From assembly GCA_039812705.1 (NCBI GenBank), contig JBDIBA010000015.1, positions 1 through 38,253 on the forward strand: a stretch of DNA of 38,253 nucleotides, read 5' to 3'. Of the stretch, positions 23,742 to 32,060 are shown one piece after another. Within the stretch, counting starts at the first letter, position 1, and each line of letters begins with the position of its first letter. Origin of the DNA: JBDIBA01 sp039812705 (GTDB lineage: Bacteria > Actinomycetota > Acidimicrobiia > Acidimicrobiales > JBBSGY01). The position numbers and the translations under genes are program-made. The notes under the pieces were generated by a model that was not told where the DNA came from, did not search any database, and was given only the letters and a program-made list of their open reading frames with translations.

Positions 23742-24563
23742 TCAGCTCTTGGTGTCTCCGTTGTAATGCGGAGCGTCTGCAGCCGAGGTCTTGTCGGTTG
23801 AGCCCGCGTCGCCGACGGAGCCCGTCGTTGTTGTCGAGTCGGCAACCGGAGTCTCAGAGTTGACCGAGCCAACCGAGGTGTCTGCGTCGCGGTCTTGGTC
23901 GTATGACTTCCAAGCCGTCTCAGGACTAGACGTCGCGCCGCGGTATGAATTGCGACCGAAGGCCAACAGTGCGGCAAGCGCAATTACGGCAATGGCAAGC
24001 ACCAGGGTCACCAAGTGGCTGGTGAGTGTCGTCAGGTAGGCAGAGCCAGCCTCGCCAAGTTGACCCGTTACCGGCGCAGCCATGTCTGAGGGGTTCTGGG
24101 AAGGTCCGGAAATTCCCTTGATGAGAGTCTCAAAAGCGTTGTACACGGAGAACGCCAGCGCGAACAAGGCAATCAAGAACGACAACGTTGTTGGGATAAC
24201 CACGCGGTCTTTGGCGCGTCCATCGTTTCTCCAAATGGCACGAATCAACGCAACAACAAGCATTGCAAGCAACGGCAGCACGACAATCATGTAGCCGTTC
24301 TGGCTTGTCAGCACCTGCATGTAACGAACCAAAACTGCATTTCCAGGCGCGGGCTGGCCGCCTTCGGTCTGCAACTTGTACGCCGTGTAGATGTACAGAA
24401 GCTGGCTGAGCGCCAAGATGAAACCGCCAATCGCAAGGAAGGTTGCACCTGCTTCAAGCGCCCGACGTGCGGGCGGAACATCTGTTACCTCTTCAACGAC
24501 AACATCATCTGTGGCGTCGGTTGAGTTTGTGTCGGACAGTTCGGCATTAGACATGACGTGCAT
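23742..24563 (-). CDS. Membrane protein with four helices, unknown function
   Basis: This protein of about 273 residues has four predicted membrane helices at about 36-62, 93-115, 123-146 and 174-201. Both ends are hydrophilic: an Asp/Thr-rich head and a Ser/Thr/Asp-rich tail of about 60 residues. The loop after helix 1 carries a Gly/Pro-rich segment (TEGGQPAPGN). I do not recognise a named family. The start could be ATG 24563 or ATG 24554; no strong ribosome-binding site favours either. Downstream on the minus strand GTCCG and CGGAC flank a 6-nt loop, a weak terminator before the dif-like site. Confidence 0.72.
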   Translation of the reverse strand: MHVMSNAELSDTNSTDATDDVVVEEVTDVPPARRALEAGATFLAIGGFILALSQLLYIYTAYKLQTEGGQPAPGNAVLVRYMQVLTSQNGYMIVVLPLLAMLVVALIRAIWRNDGRAKDRVVIPTTLSFLIALFALAFSVYNAFETLIKGISGPSQNPSDMAAPVTGQLGEAGSAYLTTLTSHLVTLVLAIAVIALAALLAFGRNSYRGATSSPETAWKSYDQDRDADTSVGSVNSETPVADSTTTTGSVGDAGSTDKTSAADAPHYNGDTKS

Positions 24564-24602
24564 GCTTGCACCAATTGCACATAAAAGCGTGAATTATCGA
24601 AA

Positions 24603-24626
24603 GTTCATACATTCGATTGCATGAAC
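24603..24626. repeat. GTTCAT/ATGAAC inverted repeat between resR and the membrane gene
   Basis: GTTCAT (24603-24608) and ATGAAC (24621-24626) form a 6-bp inverted repeat with a 12-bp spacer in an AT-rich stretch right after the resR stop. It may be an operator for the membrane-protein gene or part of a weak terminator. Confidence 0.3.
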
Positions 24627-24631
24627 ATTGA

Positions 24632-25201
24632 CTAGTTGGCTTGCGCTACCCCGCCGTCATTACCACTGAACGTGGTTGATGTTTTGGACGACTTCGCAGG
24701 CAAGTGCGGCGCCAACTCAACAATTGCCGCCTGCAATTCAGAGACAACGCCTGCCATTGGAACAATGTTCAACACGCCTTGGCCGCCACGAAGAACATCG
24801 ATGATCTCTTGACCACTGCGCACAAGCACAGAGCTGGATCCATTGATGACAATGTTGGCGGTCGCAACATCGGAATCCTTGTCGGAACGAAGCGCTTCAA
24901 TTGCCTTGCGGGCCGACGTTAAAGACAAGCCTGCATCAAGCAGTTGCTTGATGACTTTCAGCTCCAACAGGTCGCGATACGAATAGCGGCGTTGGGTTCC
25001 GCTTCCAGCGGCATTCGAAATGCTTGGCACAAGCAGGTTTGTCCGCGCCCAATAGTCGAGCTGGCGGTAAGTAATGCCAACGATTTCGCAGACCTGCGGG
25101 CCGCGGTAACCCTCAGCCGGTTGCTCAACTGGCGTTTCGCCAGATTCAACCTTGGGTGCAGCCTTTGTCTTGCGTGAACCGGTCGACGTTGACCTCGCCA
25201 T
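24632..25201 (-). CDS. resR: MerR-family regulator, Rv1830/ResR-like
   Basis: The product is a DNA-binding regulator of 189 residues. The MerR helix-turn-helix lies at about 34-85: GPQVCEIVGITYRQLDYWAR is the recognition part, followed by RRYSYRDLLELKVIKQLLDAGLSL. The C-terminal half has VRSGQEIIDVLRGGQGVLNI, a signature of the Rv1830 group, in which mutations alter growth after antibiotic stress. The frame extends to 25276, but ATG 25201 follows GAGGG at a proper distance and starts MARSTSTG, so I chose it. Its gene neighbours (DUF151, ftsR, garA, gcvH) match Rv1826-Rv1830. It has its own promoter at 25300-25328. Confidence 0.87.
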   Translation of the reverse strand: MARSTSTGSRKTKAAPKVESGETPVEQPAEGYRGPQVCEIVGITYRQLDYWARTNLLVPSISNAAGSGTQRRYSYRDLLELKVIKQLLDAGLSLTSARKAIEALRSDKDSDVATANIVINGSSSVLVRSGQEIIDVLRGGQGVLNIVPMAGVVSELQAAIVELAPHLPAKSSKTSTTFSGNDGGVAQAN

Positions 25202-25299
25202 TTGACCCTCATTTCGCTCGAATGGCGCTTCCACCTTGGAAACCGCCCGAACAGCCCCAGGCACGAAATTACACAAGCGTAGTTTTGGCCTTGTTGCAC

Positions 25300-25328
25300 A
25301 CAGTAGGCATTAACCCACGTTGCGTCAA
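25300..25328 (-). promoter_or_regulatory. Sigma70-type promoter of resR
   Basis: On the minus strand TTGACG (25323-25328) and TACTGT (25300-25305) are separated by exactly 17 bp. Transcription should start near 25293, giving a leader of about 90 nt before ATG 25201. This is the best canonical two-box promoter I see in the window. Confidence 0.65.
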
Positions 25329-25397
25329 TCATTTCCAGGGGGACCGCTCTCCCCTGCGCCGACCGGACTCGGACTTCGCCGCGTGCCGGTGACGGAA

Positions 25398-25979
25398 TTA
25401 GGGCTTTTCCGGGCCGAAATCCTCGGGCTTGATGTCGTCAATGAAACTGCGGAACTCGTCGACAATCTCGTCGGCTTCAGCGGGTGAATAGGGCTGTTGA
25501 GTGGTCGTCACAACGGTGCCGTCGTCTTCATCTGAGGCAATCATCACGCCTTCAGAGTCCAGCAATTCGTCATCAACGTAGATGGGCGTACCCGTGCGAG
25601 CCGCCAAGGCCAATGCGTCTGATGGCCGGCTGGAAACCGTGTACGCGTGACCATCGCGCAGCAAGTGAATCTCGGAATAGAAGGTGGCCCCGCGCAGCTC
25701 TGTGATGACAACACTTGTTACCGAAACCTCGGTTGCTGCCAACACGTCTCTCAACAAGTCGTGGGTCATTGGCCGCGGTGTGTCAACGCCTTGCAATGCG
25801 TAGGCAATCGCCGTGGCTTCCGGAGGACCCACGAAAATTGGCAATGTGCGCGACGTGCCGCCGTTTTCCTGCAACAACACAACAGGAGTGTTGCTTGGAA
25901 GTTCCACCCGCACGGCCATCAACTGCATCTCGACCATTCGGCAAGTGTAACGAACCGCTAAAAGTTGTGAATGCTGCAT
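25398..25979 (-). CDS. Bifunctional nuclease family protein (DUF151)
   Basis: This protein of about 193 residues belongs to the DUF151/BFN family, related to Rv1829. VELPSNTPVVLLQENGGTSRTLPIFVGPPEATAIA is the conserved first half. RPMTHDLLRDVL and SSRPSDALALAARTGTPIYV are further family blocks, and an acidic C-terminus follows. Some plant members have nuclease activity; the bacterial function is not settled. ATG 25979 overlaps the ftsR stop as TGATG, which suggests coupling. Met at 25934 (MVEMQLMAVRVE) matches the usual family N-terminus and may be the real start, which would shorten the protein to 178 residues. Confidence 0.88.
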   Translation of the reverse strand: MQHSQLLAVRYTCRMVEMQLMAVRVELPSNTPVVLLQENGGTSRTLPIFVGPPEATAIAYALQGVDTPRPMTHDLLRDVLAATEVSVTSVVITELRGATFYSEIHLLRDGHAYTVSSRPSDALALAARTGTPIYVDDELLDSEGVMIASDEDDGTVVTTTQQPYSPAEADEIVDEFRSFIDDIKPEDFGPEKP

Positions 25980-26665
25980 CAATCTTCATGCAACGTTTGG
26001 CGAAACACTTCGGCGCGAATGGCTCCACCAAGTTCAGCCAGTTCTTCAAGGCGAGACCGCGCTTCGTTGCGAGCCTGCACAGACCGAGCGTTTCGGACCG
26101 GCGGCGCCATCTGGCGATAAAGGTCAACTTCGCGATCAACCGAGGTCTTGAACAAGCGCATGTGGCGAACCTCTACGCCGGTGGCAAGGAACCGCGCCGA
26201 CAAGCGCGCCATTGCCAAGCCGTCTTGGTCATAAAAAAACTCCTTGCCCGTAACGGTGTTCTTGATCATGCCGACTCTTTCCAGTTCGCTGAGCTGTGCC
26301 TCGCTCAAGCCGGAGTCGGCAAGAAGATCGCGTCGACCAAGCAGTCCGTTTACAAACGCGGGAGATTCGCCGCTTTCGATGCCCGTGACAGACGCAGACG
26401 AACCACTGGCAAGTTCAACGTTCAGACGTTCTTTGATGACACGTAGCGGGAGAAACTGCTCGCGCTGCAGTCGCAAAACAAAGCGCAAACGCGCAACATC
26501 TTCGTCACTGAACTTGCGATACCCAGAGTGTGTTCGTTCTGGGTTTACGAGACCTTGACCCTCAAGGAAACGAATCTTGGAGATGGAGATATCGGGAAAT
26601 TCCGTGCTCAACGCGGCCATGACTTCACCGATTGAACGTCGCTGGCCGCGAACGGCCCCGCTCAT
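25979..26665 (-). CDS. ftsR: MerR-family regulator FtsR (Rv1828-like)
   Basis: This 228-residue protein is the FtsR type of MerR regulator, which controls ftsZ expression in corynebacteria. The N-terminal HTH reads SIGEVMAALSTEFPDISISKIRFLEGQGLV followed by SGYRKFSDEDVARLRFVLRLQREQFLPLRVIKERL. The central region (IESGESPAFVNGLLGRRDLL) and a helical C-terminus with ARFLATGVEVRHMRLFKTSVDREVDL match the two-domain Rv1828 layout. Its start overlaps garA by 4 nt (ATGA). Linkage to garA and gcvH is conserved in Actinomycetota. Confidence 0.92.
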   Translation of the reverse strand: MSGAVRGQRRSIGEVMAALSTEFPDISISKIRFLEGQGLVNPERTHSGYRKFSDEDVARLRFVLRLQREQFLPLRVIKERLNVELASGSSASVTGIESGESPAFVNGLLGRRDLLADSGLSEAQLSELERVGMIKNTVTGKEFFYDQDGLAMARLSARFLATGVEVRHMRLFKTSVDREVDLYRQMAPPVRNARSVQARNEARSRLEELAELGGAIRAEVFRQTLHED

Positions 26666-27087
26666 TGTTCAGCGCTACCCGTGAGGAAAACGAACTTGAA
26701 CTTGCCTATCTGGATTTCATCACCGCGCTTGAGCGATTCCTTATCGACGCGGTTGCCATTGAGGTACGTGCCATTCAGTGAACCAACATCGACAATGCTG
26801 AACGAACCGTTCTCTCGAACAAACTCTGCATGCCGACGAGACACGGTGACGTCATCAAGAAAGACCTCGTTGTCCGGGTGACGGCCGACACGTGCAACAT
26901 CTGTGTCGAGTAGATAGCTGGCACCCACGTTTGGACCACGACTCACGTGCAACATTGCGTCACCAGGAGTCAGCTCCTCGGCGGAGTTCAATGCATCGAC
27001 GCCACCTTCAGGGAGGTTCAGGTCTGCAACCTTGAACGCAATGGTGTGGTCTTCAGGGCGTTGGTTCGAGGATTCTTCCTGGTTCAT
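26662..27087 (-). CDS. garA: FHA-domain regulator GarA
   Basis: GarA binds and controls enzymes at the 2-oxoglutarate/glutamate node in actinobacteria, and is itself switched by Ser/Thr kinases. The 141 residues hold an FHA domain at about 45-136 with GRHPDNEVFLDDVTVSRRHAEF (key residues R69, S83, R84, H86) and SLNGTYLNG (103-111). The N-terminal tail carries DHTIAFKVADL, in the place of the ETTSVFRADFL phospho-motif of mycobacterial GarA. Only one Thr (T15) is present where mycobacteria have two. AGGAGG lies upstream of the ATG, the strongest ribosome-binding site in this operon. Confidence 0.93.
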   Translation of the reverse strand: MNQEESSNQRPEDHTIAFKVADLNLPEGGVDALNSAEELTPGDAMLHVSRGPNVGASYLLDTDVARVGRHPDNEVFLDDVTVSRRHAEFVRENGSFSIVDVGSLNGTYLNGNRVDKESLKRGDEIQIGKFKFVFLTGSAEQ

Positions 27088-27132
27088 AAACCCTTTTCCT
27101 CCTGGATATGTCGAGGGTTCAAGCTGCTGAAA

Positions 27133-27531
27133 CTAGTCGCCCTCAACCAGCTTGCGGTAACGGCCGGAATCCAGCAGGTCAGACCCGTCGAATCCGCCGT
27201 CCGACTCGATCTCGAAGATCCACCCATCGTCGAATGAGTCCCTATTCAACAAGCCGGGATCTGATCTCAAGTCTGCGTTCACATCAACGATTTCTCCAGA
27301 AATCGGCGCATAAACGTCACTCATGGCTTTAGCGGCCTCGACCTCGCAAACCGATTCATCGGCAACAACTTGCAGTCCAGTTTCGGGAGTCTTCACAAAA
27401 ACAATCTCACCCAGTGCGGTTGCAGCAACCGGCGTCAGGCCAACGACATACCGATTGGCATTGTCGGTCTTGCGAACCCAAACGTGGTCTCGGGTGTACA
27501 TGCAGTCATCGCGAATTAGTTGGTCGGACAT
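27133..27531 (-). CDS. gcvH: Glycine cleavage system H protein
   Basis: GcvH carries the lipoyl arm that shuttles the aminomethyl group in glycine cleavage. The 132 residues match the family. The lipoyl site lies in VEAAKAMSDVYAPISGEI, with K68 as the modified Lys. YVVGLTPVAATALGEIVFVKTP is the preceding lipoyl-domain strand. AAAGGTGAT just before the ATG is a good ribosome-binding site. No gcvP or gcvT is nearby, so the other subunits must lie elsewhere, as in mycobacteria where gcvH also sits beside garA. Confidence 0.93.
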   Translation of the reverse strand: MSDQLIRDDCMYTRDHVWVRKTDNANRYVVGLTPVAATALGEIVFVKTPETGLQVVADESVCEVEAAKAMSDVYAPISGEIVDVNADLRSDPGLLNRDSFDDGWIFEIESDGGFDGSDLLDSGRYRKLVEGD

Positions 27532-27593
27532 TGATCACCTTTGGCTGATTAGATGCACAGTTAAGCCGCAACACAATGCCCGCCGCCCATTTG

Positions 27594-28466
27594 CTACTTC
27601 TTGGTCGGAACGGGCGTTGCAGCACGAAATGTTGGAACGGTTTCCAATGCTGGGATATTGAGCGCGTTGTTGCGCTGAACTTCGACAGTCACGCCGTTGA
27701 TTGAGCGAAGGGTGTCAAGCGTTCCACCCGGAATCCGCAAACCACCCTCCATGGTCGACGCGGGGCCAATTGCCGTAAGCACGTACGGAGTCGGCAACCT
27801 GACACCGTCGAGGCTGACATTGCGGTCTACCTGTCCAAACGATGACGACACGCCGATGCGGCGTCCATTCACGCTCATTGCTTCGGCGCCGGCGTCGCGA
27901 AGCTCCTGCACTGCATCTACCAACTGGTCATAAGTCACAGCGGTTGACGGGTCTTGAATGGTCAGGACAAGGCCTGGACCGTTAACCGGAACCGTTCCCG
28001 CCAAGACCTGCAAGGCATTTAGGCGGTTACGCGCTTCTTCTGACTTTGCGTCAGTTTGACTGGAACTGTTCTCGGCGTTTGCCAATGAAACTTTCAGACT
28101 CGCCAACTCTTCTTGCAGCGCGCGGGACTCGCTTGACAATGACGCAAGGATTCTCGTCAGGTCGCCTTCAGACTCTGTGTTCAGTTGCGCCTGAAAGTCG
28201 TCGCCGCCGCGCAACACACCGACTGCCGCAAACGACACGGCCATTGCAATGACGATGCTCAAGATCGACCATGGCCCGACGTGGCGCTTCTTGGAAAGTT
28301 CGACACCGCCTGCAGTTGACGCCGATTGAACCGGCGGAATGACAATCGCTCGCTGTTCGCGCGTCATGTCTGATTCGTCGTCAACACGGACTTCGCTCAA
28401 CGTCGATGCGTGCTTGGTGCGTTCGGTCTTATTGGGTTTCGGCTCCTCGGGGTTTTCGTCGCTCAT
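27594..28466 (-). CDS. DUF881 membrane-anchored protein (second copy)
   Basis: The 290-residue protein has a hydrophilic cytoplasmic tail of about 65 residues, one membrane helix at about 68-86 (WSILSIVIAMAVSFAAVGVL), a coiled coil at about 100-145, and a DUF881 domain to the C-terminus. Typical DUF881 blocks are GPGLVLTIQDP, VDAVQELRDAGAEAMSVNGRRI and YVLTAIGPASTMEGGL. The domain should be outside the cell. It overlaps sbp by 4 nt. The DUF881-Sbp-DUF881 triplet is conserved in Actinomycetota next to gcvH. A divisome or envelope role has been suggested for related genes, but the mechanism is unknown. Confidence 0.9.
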   Translation of the reverse strand: MSDENPEEPKPNKTERTKHASTLSEVRVDDESDMTREQRAIVIPPVQSASTAGGVELSKKRHVGPWSILSIVIAMAVSFAAVGVLRGGDDFQAQLNTESEGDLTRILASLSSESRALQEELASLKVSLANAENSSSQTDAKSEEARNRLNALQVLAGTVPVNGPGLVLTIQDPSTAVTYDQLVDAVQELRDAGAEAMSVNGRRIGVSSSFGQVDRNVSLDGVRLPTPYVLTAIGPASTMEGGLRIPGGTLDTLRSINGVTVEVQRNNALNIPALETVPTFRAATPVPTKK

Positions 28467-28789
28467 CCACCAAAGACCCTTCGGCGAATGGCAGCCACGT
28501 TTTGGAAGATGCGGATACCGAACACAACAACAACGGCCGTTGAAACATCAGCGGCCAGCTGGTCGCCAACCCACACGAGCCCCACGGCAACAATGGAGTT
28601 GAGCAAGAACGAGATCAAGAACACGCGGTCGTTAAAGGTTTGCTCCAGCCACGACCGTATGCCGCCGAAACTCGAGTCAATGGCCGCGACAACAATCATT
28701 GCCACGTAGCGCGTTAGGTCCGCCGGAACCGTTGGGTTAACAACAACGGCAACCAATGCGCCGACAATCAATCCGACGACCAAATACAT
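28463..28789 (-). CDS. sbp: Small basic protein Sbp (DUF1290)
   Basis: This 108-residue membrane protein starts MYLVVGLIVGALVAVVV and has three helices. AAIDSSFGGIRSWLEQTFNDRVFL is the diagnostic DUF1290 block between helix 2 and 3. Homologues in Gram-positive bacteria lie beside DUF881 genes and are sometimes called small basic proteins; their function is unknown. Its ATG overlaps the upstream DUF881 stop by one base (TGATG), and it overlaps the downstream DUF881 gene by 4 nt, so the three are translated as a unit. Confidence 0.9.
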   Translation of the reverse strand: MYLVVGLIVGALVAVVVNPTVPADLTRYVAMIVVAAIDSSFGGIRSWLEQTFNDRVFLISFLLNSIVAVGLVWVGDQLAADVSTAVVVVFGIRIFQNVAAIRRRVFGG

Positions 28790-29565
28790 CAGCGATCACC
28801 CGCAAAGAGAGAACGAGACGCAGACGGAGCACTTTGCTGAACATTCGGCAGCGTCGTAGGGGTTGCGCTCTTGGCGATATCGATTGCCACGCGCCCACTG
28901 TAAGCCGGTGCGGTCAGTCCACGTCTTGAATTGACGTTGAAACCAAGTTTGTAACGTTCTTTCCAAAGTGCAAAGTGTTTGGAGATTTCGCTATCGACAA
29001 AGCGAGACCGCTCGGCGCCAATTGCGACAATTCGATACGGAGAGTTAACGGGACGGAAATTGACCACAATCGTGCCGCCGGCCGCACGAATTGGGGTCAC
29101 CGCAACAACGCGATTGTCGTTAATAGCAACGGCTTCTGCACCCGAAGCGAACAAAGAATTGACCACCAGCTGGAGGTCCTTGTCTTGCACGCGAGACGCA
29201 TCAAAGGCAGCGCCCTGGCTCTCCTTACGTGGCGCGTCGGCCAGCACCACCTCTACCCCATCGCCTTTGACGGCAACCGTTCCGGACTGCAAGGCCAAAA
29301 GGTCCTCGCCGACTTGCTGAGCACGCTTGCCTGTCGAGATTCTGGCGGCTTCTTCGTTTGCTTCAGCCAGGGCATTGCTTTCGCGGTTAATTGCCTCGTC
29401 AAGGTTGGCAACCTGCTTCTTCTGATCGAGGATCTGCGACACGATTGCGTGCCTGCGTGGTTCGGTTGTCCGACTCAGCGCCGATGTCGCATTGGCAGTC
29501 ACCACCAACAAGAAACCGGCGATCATCAAGATTGCAAAAAGAGCCAGTGGCGGCCGCTTGATCAT
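28789..29565 (-). CDS. DUF881 membrane-anchored protein (first copy)
   Basis: This 258-residue protein has a very short cytoplasmic end, a membrane helix at about 6-28 (LALFAILMIAGFLLVVTANA), a coiled coil (about 45-75) and a DUF881 domain. Domain blocks are GDGVEVVLADAP, LVVNSLFASGAEAVAINDNRVV and FRPVNSPYRIVAIGAERSR. The copies differ in the tail: this one lacks the long cytoplasmic arm of the other DUF881 protein. It overlaps the sugar-nucleotide gene upstream by 4 nt (ATGA), which extends the operon. Confidence 0.9.
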   Translation of the reverse strand: MIKRPPLALFAILMIAGFLLVVTANATSALSRTTEPRRHAIVSQILDQKKQVANLDEAINRESNALAEANEEAARISTGKRAQQVGEDLLALQSGTVAVKGDGVEVVLADAPRKESQGAAFDASRVQDKDLQLVVNSLFASGAEAVAINDNRVVAVTPIRAAGGTIVVNFRPVNSPYRIVAIGAERSRFVDSEISKHFALWKERYKLGFNVNSRRGLTAPAYSGRVAIDIAKSATPTTLPNVQQSAPSASRSLFAGDR

Positions 29566-32060
29566 CCCTGTCTTACCGACTGGCGAATCTTGCTGACATA
29601 CTCCTGCGAAATGGCGCGTGCATCGCGACCACTCGAAGCCTCGGCAATCACGTGAGTAACGGGCTGTGTTGGATCAGGAAGGACCAGCACCCACCAGTCC
29701 TCTTCCCAAACCTTCACGCCATCGACAAGTTCCATATTGCGACCGCGAAGCGACTCAACAAGCGACCGCATTAGTTGGCCTTTTTGCTCCCAGGGAGTCG
29801 TGACCGTGTCTCGGACGATATGTACAGCGGGAAGGGTTGCGTTGATCTCCGACAAGGTCACCGCTGCGTTCGCCATCAACTCGTTGATCTTCACAAGCGC
29901 ACAAACAGCATCCGAGGCGGGAATGAATCCTGGGAAGATGAACGCACCGTTTTGTCCACCACCAAAGGCAACGTCACCATGCGAGGCAAGTTCTGTCACA
30001 TGTTGGGTCGAAACCTTCGACCAGACGATCTCCAGATTGTGTCGTCTACAAATCTCAATTGCGCCCATCGGCGCCGAAACAGGAAGCACGACCTTGCGCG
30101 GGCCGTCTCCGACGTTGTGACCAACAAGTTCCAGCACGGCAAGACGTGTCGATTCATCACTCATAACGTGGCCGTTATCATCCACCAGGCTTAGTTGTTC
30201 GCCATCAGGGTCAAACACCGCACCCAACGTTGCGCCCGAGGCCTGAACAAGTGCGGCAACCCTGGCCATGTGTTCTTCGCGATCGAAACGCAACATCTGA
30301 CGCGTTGACCCAAACGGATTGACGGCCAAGACTTCTGCATTGAGCCTCGCCAGCACGTTTGGCATAACAAAGCTCGGCGAACCATATGCGTAGTCAAGAA
30401 CCAGCTTTGGCTTCATTGTGCGAATGGCCTCCACGTCAACGGACGCCATTAGTGCCTCTGTGTAGTACTCAATTGCACGCGACGGGAATCCAATGTCACC
30501 GATTTCACTCGCGGCCACGCGACGAAAATCTTCACGATGGTAAAGCCGCTCAATCTTGCGCTGCGTCGACTCATCAATGTCGTGACCGTCCTCATCAAAG
30601 AACCGAATGACAACACTTTCCGGGTCGTCAAATGCCAAACGCACGGTGATTCCCGCTCGGCTGCGTTGTGATCGGACTTGGAATCGCGTGATTGGAATCG
30701 GCGCTACCTCAAGGTCCAACACGTTGGCACCCGCGGTGTTCAGTCCGGCCTGGATGGCACGAACAACCGCACGCGCCGCGCGCGAAGAGTCGCGCGAGAT
30801 GCTGATGACCGTTCCCTTTTCGAGCGTCGATGCAAACGCCATGGCGACACGGGTTGCAAGCTCGGGCGTGATGTCCACATTGGCAAGACCCGCGATTCCC
30901 AAGCTGCCAAAGAGGTTTCGACTTCCTCGCGATTCCCAGACAATCGACGAATTAACAATGGCGCCGGGCTCGACTTCCTTGTGCGGATAGATCTTTACGC
31001 CATCGCCGATGTGGGCGTATTCACCGACAAAGGTTTCATCACCAATAACCACGCCGTCTTCACAGCGCGCGCCGGTGCGTAGATCTGAAGACCTCCCCAG
31101 CACATTGCCGCGCAAGCGAACATTGGGGCCGACAAAACTGTTGTCGTGCACGACAGTTCGCTCGACATCGGCGCCGTCACCAATACGCACGTTGGAACCA
31201 AGCACCGTGTAACCACCCAGCCGCGCACCGGGCCCAACAGTTGTGAATGAACCAAGGATTCCAGGACCTTCAACGATTGCGTCTGGACTCAGCTCGCTGC
31301 CCTCTCCAAGCCACATGCCGTTTTGCAGTCTGAAACCCGGAATGTCGAGTTTCACCTTGGAATCCAAAGCGTCAAAGTGAGCACTCAAATACGCGGGCAA
31401 CGTGCCGACATCTTCCCAATAACCGGCTGAAATGTGGCCTGCAATTGCCTTGCCGTCTGTCAACAAGCGCGGGAACACGTCACCTGAAAAGTCACTCTGT
31501 TGACCAACCGGTATGTAGTTGAAGATTTCAGGTTCCAGGACATAAATGCCCGTGTTTACGGTGTCGCTGAAGACCTGTCCCCACGACGGCTTCTCAAGGA
31601 AGTGCGTGACGAAACCATCTTCGTTGGTGATGACGATTCCGAACTCGAGAGGGTTCTCGACTTCTTTCAACGCAATGGTTGCAGTAGCCGACCGGTTGCG
31701 GTGCGTTTCAATCACTGCGCTCAGATCAATATCGGTAAGAACGTCACCAGAGATAACAAGAAAGGTCTCGTCCAGTTCTTCCATTGCGTTCATTACCGAA
31801 CCCGCCGTACCAAGAGGAAGGTCCTCGGTTGCGTACGTCATGGTTACGCCGAACTCGGAACCGTCTCCGAAATAGTTGCGAATGCTCGACGCAAGGAACG
31901 CAACTGTCACGACAATCTCGGTGAAGCCGTGTTCGCGCAACAACAAGACAACGTGTTCCATCATCGGACGGTTGACCAACGGCAACATTGGTTTTGGTTG
32001 GCGCGTTGTCAAAGGGCGCAATCGCGTTCCCTCGCCACCGGCCATGATCACAGCCTTCAC
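29562..32060 (-). CDS. Mannose-1-phosphate guanylyltransferase-like protein fused to a phosphomannomutase-like domain
   Basis: The 832-residue protein has three parts. Residues 1-230 are a nucleotidyltransferase domain with MAGGEGTRLRPLTTRQPKPM, SGDVLTDIDL and GYWEDVGT. Residues 245-375 are left-handed beta-helix hexapeptide repeats. Residues 385-832 follow the phosphohexomutase fold, starting ISISRDSSRAARAVVRAIQ. The mutase part lacks the catalytic phosphoserine loop TASHNP (here RLAFDDPES) and the metal-binding DGDxDR (here DPDGEQL), so it is probably inactive and may be regulatory. The GTG start overlaps pgsA by 4 nt (GTGA). GDP-mannose for glycans and lipids is the probable product, but other NDP-sugars cannot be excluded. 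Confidence 0.85.
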   Translation of the reverse strand: MKAVIMAGGEGTRLRPLTTRQPKPMLPLVNRPMMEHVVLLLREHGFTEIVVTVAFLASSIRNYFGDGSEFGVTMTYATEDLPLGTAGSVMNAMEELDETFLVISGDVLTDIDLSAVIETHRNRSATATIALKEVENPLEFGIVITNEDGFVTHFLEKPSWGQVFSDTVNTGIYVLEPEIFNYIPVGQQSDFSGDVFPRLLTDGKAIAGHISAGYWEDVGTLPAYLSAHFDALDSKVKLDIPGFRLQNGMWLGEGSELSPDAIVEGPGILGSFTTVGPGARLGGYTVLGSNVRIGDGADVERTVVHDNSFVGPNVRLRGNVLGRSSDLRTGARCEDGVVIGDETFVGEYAHIGDGVKIYPHKEVEPGAIVNSSIVWESRGSRNLFGSLGIAGLANVDITPELATRVAMAFASTLEKGTVISISRDSSRAARAVVRAIQAGLNTAGANVLDLEVAPIPITRFQVRSQRSRAGITVRLAFDDPESVVIRFFDEDGHDIDESTQRKIERLYHREDFRRVAASEIGDIGFPSRAIEYYTEALMASVDVEAIRTMKPKLVLDYAYGSPSFVMPNVLARLNAEVLAVNPFGSTRQMLRFDREEHMARVAALVQASGATLGAVFDPDGEQLSLVDDNGHVMSDESTRLAVLELVGHNVGDGPRKVVLPVSAPMGAIEICRRHNLEIVWSKVSTQHVTELASHGDVAFGGGQNGAFIFPGFIPASDAVCALVKINELMANAAVTLSEINATLPAVHIVRDTVTTPWEQKGQLMRSLVESLRGRNMELVDGVKVWEEDWWVLVLPDPTQPVTHVIAEASSGRDARAISQEYVSKIRQSVRQG

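Noticed and set aside
25715..26446. 243-codon plus-strand frame
   Set aside because: Antisense to DUF151 and ftsR, both well supported by motif and synteny.
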